DNA of 7,691 bases from an uncultured Muribaculaceae bacterium (GTDB lineage Bacteria > Bacteroidota > Bacteroidia > Bacteroidales > Muribaculaceae), in the NCBI GenBank assembly GCA_910586975.1, contig CAJUKX010000055.1, positions 1-7,691 of the forward strand, in the 5' to 3' direction. The translations under genes and the position numbers were made by a program. The notes beneath the pieces are model-generated. The model was not told the DNA's origin and did not search any database. It saw only the letters and a list, made by a program, of their open reading frames with translations. Position 1 is the first letter of the stretch, and every line of letters begins with the position of its first letter. Shown here one piece after another: positions 1 to 6,064 of this stretch.

Positions 1-188
1 ACGAATCGTGCGGCGCTCACTTCCGCGAAGAATACCAGACCGCCGACGGCGAAGCTGCCCGTCGCGACGATGAGTACATGTACGTTTCGTGCTGGAAGTA
101 CACCGGCGACAACGAAAAGCCCATCCTCATCAAGGAACCCCTCAAGTACGAGGCCATCAAGGTTCAGACCCGCAACTACAAGTCGTAA
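1..188 (+). CDS. sdhA: Succinate dehydrogenase/fumarate reductase flavoprotein subunit, C-terminal end (partial)
   Basis: This is the last 61 codons of a gene that begins before the window. The frame starts at base 3 and the TAA stop is 186-188. The translation begins ESCGAHFREEYQT and ends VQTRNYKS. The ES-GxHxRE motif is the conserved C-terminal segment of the SdhA/FrdA flavoprotein family, whose conserved Arg contributes to dicarboxylate binding in known enzymes. The protein carries covalent FAD and interconverts fumarate and succinate on the cytoplasmic face of the membrane. The iron-sulfur subunit gene follows 69 bp downstream on the same strand, the usual sdhCAB/frdCAB order in Bacteroidota, so the membrane cytochrome b subunit is expected to the left. 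In an anaerobic gut organism the working direction is probably fumarate reduction (inference). The family assignment is firm because both the motif and the neighbour agree. Confidence 0.9.
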   Translation, partial: ESCGAHFREEYQTADGEAARRDDEYMYVSCWKYTGDNEKPILIKEPLKYEAIKVQTRNYKS

Positions 189-202
189 ACTTAACCACGC
201 AT

Positions 203-235
203 CCCGCTCCGGAGCCAACCCCTCCGGATTTCGGG
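203..235 (+). other. Intercistronic hairpin between sdhA and sdhB
   Basis: A 7-bp perfect stem (TCCGGAG at 208-214, CTCCGGA at 222-228) closes a 7-nt loop. A further 4-bp stem outside it (CCCG 203-206 with CGGG 232-235) is separated by a small internal loop. No T-run follows, so it does not look like an intrinsic terminator. In this position it could stabilise or process the sdhAB mRNA, or tune sdhB relative to sdhA. The structure is visible; the role is inferred. Confidence 0.45.
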
Positions 236-257
236 AGCCAAATAGCTATAGAATAAA

Positions 258-1013
258 ATGGAAACAACAATCAGCGTAAATCTGAAAATTTGGCGTCAAC
301 GTGGTCCTAAGGAGAAAGGCCAGTTCGTCAACTACCACCTCGACAACGTGTCGACCGGTAGCTCCTTCCTCGAAATGCTCGACATGCTCAACCAGCAGCT
401 CGTGGAGCAAGGCGAAGAACCCGTGGTGTTTGACAGCGACTGCCGCGAAGGCATCTGCGGCATGTGCTCGCTCTACATCAACGGTCACCCCCACGGCCCC
501 GTGCAGGGCATCACTACCTGCCAGCTCCACATGCGTAAATTCCACGATGGCGAAACCATCACCATCGAGCCCTGGCGCTCGGCCGGATTCCCCGTAATCC
601 GCGACCTCATGGTAGACCGCAACGCCTTCGACAAAATCCAGCAGGCCGGCGGTTATGTATCGTTCAACTGCGGCGGCGCGCCCGACGCCAACTCCACTCC
701 CATCTCCAAGGAAGTGGCTGACGTGGCTATGGACTCTGCCACCTGCATCGGTTGCGGCGCTTGCGTTGCAGCTTGTAAGAACGGTTCGGCAATGCTCTTC
801 GTATCGGCCAAGGTAAGCCAGTTTGCTCTCCTGCCCCAGGGCCAGGTTGAACGCAAACGCCGCGCCCGCGCCATGGTTGCCAAGATGGACGAACTGGGCT
901 TCGGTAACTGCACCAATACCGGCGCCTGCGCAGCAGAATGCCCCAAGAGCATTCCTCTGAGCAATATCGCCCGCCTCAACCGCGAATTCATCAACGCCAA
1001 GTGCAGCGAATAA
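258..1013 (+). CDS. sdhB: Succinate dehydrogenase/fumarate reductase iron-sulfur subunit
   Basis: This 251-aa protein carries electrons between the membrane quinone/cytochrome b subunit and the flavoprotein. All three cluster motifs are visible. The N-terminal [2Fe-2S] cluster uses C62-x4-C67-x2-C70 and C88, the [4Fe-4S] cluster uses C163, C166, C169 and C173, and the [3Fe-4S] region holds C218, C224 and C228 followed by PKSIP. The 17-residue gap between C70 and C88 (including NGHPHGP and TTCQLHM) is longer than the 11 residues of the E. coli SdhB type. It matches the actinobacterial/Bacteroidota-type subunits that pair with a single five-helix cytochrome b. The start is ATG 258, just after an A-rich stretch with no Shine-Dalgarno. 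I saw no ATA isoleucine codon in the gene, which fits high expression. It is co-transcribed with sdhA upstream. The Bacteroides literature often names it frdB. Confidence 0.96.
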   Translation: METTISVNLKIWRQRGPKEKGQFVNYHLDNVSTGSSFLEMLDMLNQQLVEQGEEPVVFDSDCREGICGMCSLYINGHPHGPVQGITTCQLHMRKFHDGETITIEPWRSAGFPVIRDLMVDRNAFDKIQQAGGYVSFNCGGAPDANSTPISKEVADVAMDSATCIGCGACVAACKNGSAMLFVSAKVSQFALLPQGQVERKRRARAMVAKMDELGFGNCTNTGACAAECPKSIPLSNIARLNREFINAKCSE

Positions 1014-1041
1014 TAAGCTTTTAAGGCATTATAATCTATAT

Positions 1042-1080
1042 ATAACGGAGGCGCGAACACGCGTCTCCGTTATTTTGTTT
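1042..1080 (+). terminator. Rho-independent terminator after sdhB
   Basis: A 14-bp stem (1042-1055 with 1060-1073) contains one G-T wobble, has a 4-nt AACA loop, and is followed by the T-rich tail TTTGTTTT. It starts 28 bp after the sdhB stop and should end the sdhCAB/frdCAB transcript. Its tail runs up to the start codon of the next gene, which is unusual. Confidence 0.85.
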
Positions 1081-1081
1081 T

Positions 1082-2155
1082 ATGAGTATGAAAAATTCAC
1101 GAAAATATGGCCTGAGGCTGCTGGCCACGGCAGCCGTTGCGGCCGTGATAGCCGTTACCGTAATGTTCACGGGCGAGAAGGCTGCGGCCACCTCGGCTCA
1201 GTCGCCGGTGATGTGGCAAACCGACGTGGCTCTGGGTGCTCCATACCAAATGCGGTATGTGAACCAGCCCGACGACTACTCGGGCGCGGTGCGCTCTACC
1301 ATAGTTAGGCTTACGAGCGACTGCGCCCATGGCGTGGGTGTGCTGTATGTGCACGGATACAACGACTACTTCTTTCAGGACGAGATGGCACGGCAGTTCA
1401 CCGAGCATTGCTATGACTTCTATGCCGTGGACCTGCGCAAATATGGCCGCTCCATTATGCCGGGTCAGCGCAAATTCGAGGCCCGCGACCTGCGCGAGTA
1501 TTTTGCCGACATAGACTCGGCCGTAGTGCAGATGCAACACGACGGCATAAACTCGATAGTGCTGATGGGACACTCTACCGGCGGCCTTATCTCGGCCTAC
1601 TATATGGCATCGCAGCCGCCGCAGTGCATCAAGGCGCTGGTGCTTAACAGCCCGTTTCTGGACTGGAATCAGTCAAAATTTCAAGAGAAATTCCTTATAC
1701 CGGTGGTAGATACATTCGCATCGCTGTTGCCCAAAGTGAATATATCGCAGGGCGACGACGACACCTATGCGCGGTCGTTGCTCAAAAGCATGGAGGGCGA
1801 GTGGGAATACAATACCGACTGGAAGCTGGTACATTCGCCCGACGTACAGACCTCGTGGATCAAGGCCATAGATTACGCGCAGGCGGTGGTGCAGGATTTT
1901 CCGGGCATAAAGGTGCCGATACTGCTCATGCACTCCGACAGCACCTACCGACCCGGACAAGGTGACCCCTCGCGGGCCGACGCCGTGCTCGACGTGGACG
2001 ACATCTCGCACTACGGACGCCGGCTGGGTATAGACGTGGATGAATTCACTGTGAAGGGCGGCTTGCACGACCTTATGCTGTCGGCTCCGGGCGTGCGCAC
2101 TGCTCTTTACGACTCGCTTTTCGACTGGCTGAGCAAATTGCGCTTGTCGAGATAG
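1082..2155 (+). CDS. Alpha/beta hydrolase (serine hydrolase, lysophospholipase-like) with N-terminal signal/anchor
   Basis: This 357-aa protein has an N-terminal basic stretch (KNSRKYGLR) and a hydrophobic segment at about residues 13-30. An Ala-rich region (EKAAAT) follows as a possible signal-peptidase site, so it is probably exported to or anchored facing the periplasm. The hydrolase core shows an HG oxyanion motif (YVHGYNDYF, about residues 90-98) and the nucleophile elbow GHSTGG with Ser165. Likely triad partners are Asp286 (in HSDST) and His329 (in GLHD). This matches the Hydrolase_4/serine aminopeptidase S33-like group, which contains lipases, esterases and monoacylglycerol lipases; the substrate cannot be read from sequence. 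The annotated start at 1082 is four bases past the terminator T-tract, and ATG 1088 (MKNSRKYG) is an alternative. Its 3' end overlaps the convergent kinase gene. Ile codons are mostly ATA, unlike in sdhB. Confidence 0.85.
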   Translation: MSMKNSRKYGLRLLATAAVAAVIAVTVMFTGEKAAATSAQSPVMWQTDVALGAPYQMRYVNQPDDYSGAVRSTIVRLTSDCAHGVGVLYVHGYNDYFFQDEMARQFTEHCYDFYAVDLRKYGRSIMPGQRKFEARDLREYFADIDSAVVQMQHDGINSIVLMGHSTGGLISAYYMASQPPQCIKALVLNSPFLDWNQSKFQEKFLIPVVDTFASLLPKVNISQGDDDTYARSLLKSMEGEWEYNTDWKLVHSPDVQTSWIKAIDYAQAVVQDFPGIKVPILLMHSDSTYRPGQGDPSRADAVLDVDDISHYGRRLGIDVDEFTVKGGLHDLMLSAPGVRTALYDSLFDWLSKLRLSR

Positions 2156-2772
2156 GCCACAACCAAGTCTACAATATCGTCCATATCGAGCTTGGAGGTG
2201 TCGATTGACAGGTGGTAAGAGGCCGAGTCGCCCCATGTGCGGTCGGTGTAGAAGTTATAGAACTCGGCACGCAGCTTATTGGTCTTGCGCATGATGCTGC
2301 GGGCTTCGTCAATACTCTTGCAATCGCCGCGGCGCATGATGCGTTCTATACACTGCTCCTCGGGAGCATGCAGGAAGATATTGACCACGCCGGGGAAGTC
2401 GCGCAGTATGTAGTCGGAAGTACGACCCACGATTACGCACGGCTGCTGCGAAGCCACTTCCCTTATGAAGTCGCTCTGCGCCCGATAGACACCCTCGCTG
2501 CCGGCGGTGTTGGGTCCGGCATACCAAGCCAGCGCATTATAGCCCATGCTCATGGGCAGTATACCCGACAGAAAGCCCGGTGCCCGCTCGTCGTTTTTCT
2601 GGAAAAGAGCCTCGTCAAGGCCCGAGTGGCGGGCCGCATCTCTGAGCAATTCCTTGTCGTAGTAGCTTATGCCGAGACGTTTGGCCAGGCGGTGTCCGAG
2701 ATCGCGGCCGCCCGATCCGAAGCTGCGGCCTATGGTGATTATATAGTGCGATGGTACAGGTGACTGATTCAT
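2107..2772 (-). CDS. Cytidylate kinase-like family protein
   Basis: This 221-aa cytosolic P-loop protein starts at the ATG whose complement is 2770-2772. Residues 12-25 read ITIGRSFGSGGRDL. This is the modified phosphate-binding loop (GxxFGSGGR instead of GxxxxGK[ST]) typical of the cytidylate kinase-like family (Pfam Cytidylate_kin2). Other family hallmarks follow: YYDKELL (about 37-43), CVIVGRTSDYIL (about 112-123), then a FLHAP segment and an Arg-rich lid-like stretch ending in RIMRRG. Members are common in Bacteroidota and Firmicutes, but the substrate is unproven; nucleoside monophosphate phosphorylation is inferred from the fold. It is distinct from canonical Cmk, so I give no symbol. 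It diverges from nagB across a 133-bp intergenic region and has its own promoter. Its TAA stop lies inside the 3' end of the hydrolase gene, with a 49-bp convergent overlap. Confidence 0.88.
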   Translation of the reverse strand: MNQSPVPSHYIITIGRSFGSGGRDLGHRLAKRLGISYYDKELLRDAARHSGLDEALFQKNDERAPGFLSGILPMSMGYNALAWYAGPNTAGSEGVYRAQSDFIREVASQQPCVIVGRTSDYILRDFPGVVNIFLHAPEEQCIERIMRRGDCKSIDEARSIMRKTNKLRAEFYNFYTDRTWGDSASYHLSIDTSKLDMDDIVDLVVAYLDKRNLLSQSKSES

Positions 2773-2801
2773 GTTTTTCAGGTTAATTAATTTTTATGAT
2801 A

Positions 2802-2809
2802 CAAATGTA
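2802..2809 (-). promoter_or_regulatory. Probable Bacteroidota -7 element for the cytidylate kinase-like gene
   Basis: Read on the minus strand this is TACATTTG, an exact match to TAnnTTTG. It sits 29 bp upstream of the start codon, implying a 5' leader of roughly 20-25 nt. No convincing TTTG -33 element lies at the expected distance, so the call rests on the -7 box and its position. Confidence 0.5.
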
Positions 2810-2853
2810 ACAAATAAATAGATTATATCCGACACAATATTGAAATTTTTTTG

Positions 2854-2861
2854 TAACTTTG
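2854..2861 (+). promoter_or_regulatory. Probable Bacteroidota -7 element for nagB
   Basis: TAACTTTG matches TAnnTTTG exactly. Transcription would start near 2867-2870 and leave a leader of about 35-40 nt before nagB. The -33 region is A/T-rich without a clear TTTG. It is back to back with the kinase promoter, so this is a divergent promoter region. Confidence 0.55.
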
Positions 2862-2877
2862 TCGCCGACTTACATAC

Positions 2878-2903
2878 ATATAACAATTCCATATAACAAT
2901 TCC
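2878..2903 (+). repeat. Perfect 13-bp tandem duplication in the nagB leader
   Basis: ATATAACAATTCC occurs twice with no gap (2878-2890 and 2891-2903), ending two bases before the nagB ATG. The A/T-rich unstructured leader suits Bacteroidota initiation, which does not rely on Shine-Dalgarno pairing. A tandem unit here could slip and alter leader length. Confidence 0.9.
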
Positions 2904-2905
2904 CT

Positions 2906-3715
2906 ATGCGTTTAATTATTGAACCGAACTACGAAGAAGTATCTCGCTGGGCGGCCCGCTATGTAGCAGCCCGCATCAACGAAGCCAATCCCACCGCCGA
3001 AAAGCCCTTCGTGCTGGGTTGCCCCACCGGCTCATCGCCCCTGGGCATGTACAAGGAACTCATCAAGCTCTGCAAAGAAGGTAAGGTTTCGTTCAAGAAC
3101 GTCGTTACATTCAACATGGACGAATATTGCGGAATTCCCCGCGACCACGAGCAAAGCTACTACACTTTCATGTGGACCAACTTCTTCAACCAGATAGACA
3201 TCCTTCCCGAAAACGTCAACATACTCAACGGCAACGCAGCCGACCCCGCCAAGGAATGTGCCGATTATGAAGCTAAAATCGCTTCTTACGGCGGCATCGA
3301 CCTCTTCATGGGCGGCGTGGGTCCCGACGGTCACATTGCATTCAACGAACCCGGCTCGGCCCTGACTTCGCGCACCCGCATGAAGACCCTCACCCACGAC
3401 ACCATCATTGCCAACTCGCGCTTCTTCGACAACAATGTAGACCTCGTGCCCAAGACCGCCCTCACCGTAGGCGTAGGCACAGTGATGGCTGCCAAGAGCG
3501 TGATGCTCATCGTCAACGGCCTCAACAAGGCCCGCGCTCTGCGCCACGGCGTAGAAGGCGGCATCAGCCAGATGTGGACCATCTCGGCCCTGCAGATGCA
3601 TCCCAAGGCTATCATCGTTGCCGACGACGCTGCCTGCGACGAACTCAAAGTGCAGACTTACAAGTACTTCAAGGATATCGAAGCTGCCAATCTCGACCCC
3701 GAGAGCCAGCTCTGA
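2906..3715 (+). CDS. nagB: Glucosamine-6-phosphate deaminase
   Basis: This 269-aa enzyme converts glucosamine-6-phosphate to fructose-6-phosphate and ammonia, feeding host- or peptidoglycan-derived amino sugars into glycolysis. Its length and residue numbering follow E. coli NagB (266 aa). The phosphate loop is GCPTGSSP (38-45). The catalytic Asp72 is in FNMDEY, and Asp141, His143 and Glu148 are in GPDGHIAFNEP. Ser151, Arg158 and Lys160 (in SALTSRTRMK) occupy the allosteric N-acetylglucosamine-6-phosphate site of the E. coli enzyme, so allosteric activation may be kept (inference). The start ATG 2906 is preceded by a promoter and a 13-bp tandem repeat with no Shine-Dalgarno. It appears monocistronic, with its own promoter and a strong terminator. 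Codons are biased to ATC for Ile, consistent with high expression. No nagA or transporter gene is adjacent in the window. Confidence 0.97.
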   Translation: MRLIIEPNYEEVSRWAARYVAARINEANPTAEKPFVLGCPTGSSPLGMYKELIKLCKEGKVSFKNVVTFNMDEYCGIPRDHEQSYYTFMWTNFFNQIDILPENVNILNGNAADPAKECADYEAKIASYGGIDLFMGGVGPDGHIAFNEPGSALTSRTRMKTLTHDTIIANSRFFDNNVDLVPKTALTVGVGTVMAAKSVMLIVNGLNKARALRHGVEGGISQMWTISALQMHPKAIIVADDAACDELKVQTYKYFKDIEAANLDPESQL

Positions 3716-3735
3716 TTTTTCGTGAAATAAATCAT

Positions 3736-3780
3736 AATCACGGTAGCGGCATAAAAAAACGCCGCTACCGTGATTTTTTA
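3736..3780 (+). terminator. Strong rho-independent terminator after nagB
   Basis: A 15-bp perfect stem (3736-3750 with 3761-3775) has a 10-nt A-rich loop and is followed directly by a T-run. It begins 20 bp after the nagB stop. The next promoter lies just downstream, so nagB and the YitT gene are separate units. Confidence 0.95.
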
Positions 3781-3787
3781 TATATTA

Positions 3788-3822
3788 TTTGGTGAAATCT
3801 CTTGATAAAATCACTATCTTTG
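3788..3822 (+). promoter_or_regulatory. Probable Bacteroidota promoter for the YitT-family gene
   Basis: The -7 element TATCTTTG (3815-3822) matches TAnnTTTG exactly. A TTTG at 3788-3791 could serve as the -33 element, though the 23-bp spacing is longer than the usual 19-21. The implied leader is about 25 nt before ATG 3854. Confidence 0.55.
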
Positions 3823-3853
3823 CCACGACAGTACAACCCTAAATCGCAAAACC

Positions 3854-4801
3854 ATGCATCTGCCATCGCTGAGGCTTCATGCCATCCCCGACCTTCGCGA
3901 CTATCTGATCATCATAGCCGGTATGGCTGTGTATGCCATCGGATTCACAGTTTTTATCCTTCCCCACGAGATTGTGGTGGGCGGAATGGCCGGATTCAGT
4001 ACCCTCATTTACTTCGCATCGTCGCAACATATCCCGGTGGCATTCACCATGTATGCCGTGAATCTGCTGATGCTGATGGTATGGTTCAAAGTGCTTGGAC
4101 GCAAATTTGTGGTACGTACGGTTTTCGGGGCCACGGCCCTCTCGCTAATGATAGGCTCCATCGAAGGCTACTTCACATCGCATCAGCCCATAGTAGCCGA
4201 CACCACCATGAGCGTGCTGATGGGCTCGGCCCTGTGCGGCATAGGCATAGGGCTGTACTATGCCCACCACGGATCGGCCGGAGGCACCGACATTGTGGCT
4301 GCCATATTCGAGAAAACCAAGGGGATAAACATGGGTCGCACCATGATGATAATAGACATATCGATAGTGACATGCTCGTTTTTCCTGCCCTTTGAGGGCG
4401 ACCTCGATGCACGCATTCAGACCCGCGTGCAGACCATCATCTACGGCTGGACCTCGATTATAATTTACTCTTTCCTGGCAAATTACATTGTAAACCTCGA
4501 TAAACAGACCATTCAGTTCCTGATACTGTCGCCCAAATGGCACGAGATAGCCCACCACGTCACTCACGAGAGCGGCCGCGGAGTAACCACTGTAGGGGGC
4601 ACAGGATTCTGGACCGGCGAGCACCGCGAACTGCTCATCATCTGGTGCCGGCGCTATGATGCCGACCGTATCTACGAGATTGTACGCCATATAGACGAGG
4701 GCGCTTATATAATACAATCTGACGCCCGCAGCGTGTACGGCAACGGATTCGACCCCCTGAAGGCCAAACCTCAGAAAAATATAGCTCCAAAAAAAGCGTA
4801 A
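3854..4801 (+). CDS. YitT family membrane protein with C-terminal DUF2179 domain
   Basis: This 315-aa integral membrane protein has hydrophobic segments at about residues 17-36, 43-56, 62-80, 86-103, 118-136, 163-180 and 193-213. The family motif GSAGGTDIVA (140-149) lies after the fifth segment. From about 219 to 299 a soluble DUF2179 domain follows, recognisable by RGVTTVGGTGFWTGEHRELL, RIYEIVRHID, and the closing SVYGNGF. This two-part architecture is the standard YitT/YqfU/YpjC type. Its transported substrate is not established; DUF2179 resembles a small ligand-sensing regulatory domain. The start at 3854 is fixed by a promoter just upstream, and the ORF ends with a basic tail (KPQKNIAPKKA). 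It stands alone between a terminator and the ptb promoter. Ile codons are often ATA, so expression is probably lower than for nagB or sdhB. Confidence 0.92.
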   Translation: MHLPSLRLHAIPDLRDYLIIIAGMAVYAIGFTVFILPHEIVVGGMAGFSTLIYFASSQHIPVAFTMYAVNLLMLMVWFKVLGRKFVVRTVFGATALSLMIGSIEGYFTSHQPIVADTTMSVLMGSALCGIGIGLYYAHHGSAGGTDIVAAIFEKTKGINMGRTMMIIDISIVTCSFFLPFEGDLDARIQTRVQTIIYGWTSIIIYSFLANYIVNLDKQTIQFLILSPKWHEIAHHVTHESGRGVTTVGGTGFWTGEHRELLIIWCRRYDADRIYEIVRHIDEGAYIIQSDARSVYGNGFDPLKAKPQKNIAPKKA

Positions 4802-5037
4802 AAATAGAAGATTTGTAATATTTATAACATAATTTTAAGGACTTGACCATGCCTTAATCAGTCATCATATTACAATCATAAATCAAAACACTTAATACCA
4901 ATTAATATTTATTCAAAAACACACCTATTTAATTATAAACCGTAAATTCGCATGAGAAACACCCGCTTCTTTCATGTTGTATAACATTTTGGAAAGTTAG
5001 CGAAAAATAGCGATATTTGCACATTATTAGTAAAAAT
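4802..5037 (+). other. AT-rich intergenic region carrying the ptb promoter
   Basis: These 236 bp hold no convincing ORF and no clear terminator for the YitT gene. A weak dyad lies at 4951-4976: CATGA/TCATG plus GAA/TTC with a 2-nt bulge and an 8-nt loop. It sits just upstream of the promoter. The hexamer TAGCGA is repeated at 4998-5003 and 5008-5013, 10 bp apart, between and touching the core promoter elements. Both are candidate regulator sites, but only by position. Confidence 0.5.
4988..5019 (+). promoter_or_regulatory. Probable promoter of the ptb-buk unit
   Basis: TTTG (4988-4991) is followed after 20 bp by GATATTTG (5012-5019), a 7/8 match to the TAnnTTTG form apart from its first base. 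The spacing matches the Bacteroidota -33/-7 arrangement. Transcription would begin near 5025. This rules out the upstream TTG codon at 5017 as a start, because it lies inside the -7 box, and supports ATG 5038. Confidence 0.6.
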
Positions 5038-5952
5038 ATGCAATTTGTCAGAAATTTAGAAAATCTATTTGAACTGGCATGCTCCAATGGAGCATCCCGT
5101 CGCAGAGTAGCTGCCGTTTATCCCCACGACGCCCACACACAAGAAGCTGTGGAAGGCGCCCTTAAACGTGGCTTTGCCGACTTTATTCTCGTAGGACGCG
5201 TGGCTGAGCTCCAGGCACTGCCCTTCGTAGATGAATATGCCGACCGTATCGAATTTGTCGATGTTCCCGACAGCGACGAGGCTGCCCGTGTGGCCGTTCA
5301 GATTGTACGCGACGGCGGTGCCGACGTGCTCATGAAAGGCAAACTCAACACCGACAACCTGCTGCGCGCCGTGCTCAACAAAGAACACGGAATACTGCCC
5401 CCCGGCACCGTGCTGAGCCATATCACCGTGGCCGAAGTGCCAAACCGCGACAAACTGCTCATATACTCTGACGTTGCAGTAATCCCCGAGCCTACCCTCG
5501 CACAGCGCGAGGCCATGATGGGCTACCTCGTGAAACTAAGCCACACTCTGGGCATCAAGACTCCACGTGTAGCTCTGATACACTTCACCGAAAAGGTAAA
5601 CCCCAAGTTCCCCGTTTCAACCGACTACGTAGCCCTCAAAGAAATGGCAGCCCAAGGCCGCTGGGGCGACGTGATAGTGGACGGCCCCATGGACATACCC
5701 ACAGCCCTCGAACCCGAAGCCGGACAAATCAAAGGCATAATCTCGCCCATCGAAGGACAAGCCGACTGCCTGATGATGCCCGACATACAGGCCGCAAACG
5801 TATTCTACAAAACCATATCACACTTTGGCGGCGCTACAAATGCCGGGATGCTCGTAGGAACAATGGCTCCGGTGGTACTGCCCTCGCGAGGCGACACCAC
5901 CGAGGGCAAGCTGGCCAGCCTGGCCCTGGCTTGCGTGGCCGCAATGCACTGA
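5038..5952 (+). CDS. ptb: Phosphate butyryltransferase (phosphotransacylase family)
   Basis: This protein is 304 aa from ATG 5038. An in-frame TTG start at 5017 would add seven residues but overlaps the promoter, so I reject it. The enzyme exchanges the CoA of an acyl-CoA (butyryl, or branched isobutyryl/isovaleryl) for phosphate. PTA_PTB family motifs run in order: MKGKLNTD (99-106), VLSHITV (125-131), SDVAV (144-148), FTEKVNPKFP (183-192), VDGPMDIPTAL (214-224), IEGQADCLMMPDIQAANVFYK (from 238) and GTMAPVVLPSRGDT (274-287). The length fits Ptb (about 300 aa). The butyryl rather than acetyl assignment rests mainly on the butyrate kinase gene next door. No butyryl-CoA synthesis genes are visible here, so the acyl group could come from branched-chain amino acid breakdown (inference). 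Confidence 0.92.
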   Translation: MQFVRNLENLFELACSNGASRRRVAAVYPHDAHTQEAVEGALKRGFADFILVGRVAELQALPFVDEYADRIEFVDVPDSDEAARVAVQIVRDGGADVLMKGKLNTDNLLRAVLNKEHGILPPGTVLSHITVAEVPNRDKLLIYSDVAVIPEPTLAQREAMMGYLVKLSHTLGIKTPRVALIHFTEKVNPKFPVSTDYVALKEMAAQGRWGDVIVDGPMDIPTALEPEAGQIKGIISPIEGQADCLMMPDIQAANVFYKTISHFGGATNAGMLVGTMAPVVLPSRGDTTEGKLASLALACVAAMH

Positions 5953-6064
5953 TCTGAACACACACTCCCACAAGTACTCTCCCCTGCCCGACTATTTTCG
6001 AGCCTTATTACATCTTTCCTTAGTTTATTGTCGTGCTTACGACCGACTCCCTAACAATTAGCTT

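Noticed and set aside
70..279. 69-aa plus-strand frame covering the sdhA end
   Set aside because: It is out of frame with the clear SdhA C-terminus, is low-complexity Ser/Thr/Pro/Arg, and has no supporting motif.
2212..2763. 183-aa plus-strand frame opposite the cytidylate kinase-like gene
   Set aside because: The minus-strand protein has clear family motifs and its own promoter. The opposite frame has none.
5017..5037. Upstream TTG start for ptb (adds seven residues)
   Set aside because: It lies inside the predicted -7 promoter element. ATG 5038 gives the normal family length and N-terminus.
6030..6043. GTCG-CGAC hairpin upstream of buk as a terminator or regulatory fold
   Set aside because: It is only 4 bp with a 6-nt loop and no T-run, too weak to call.
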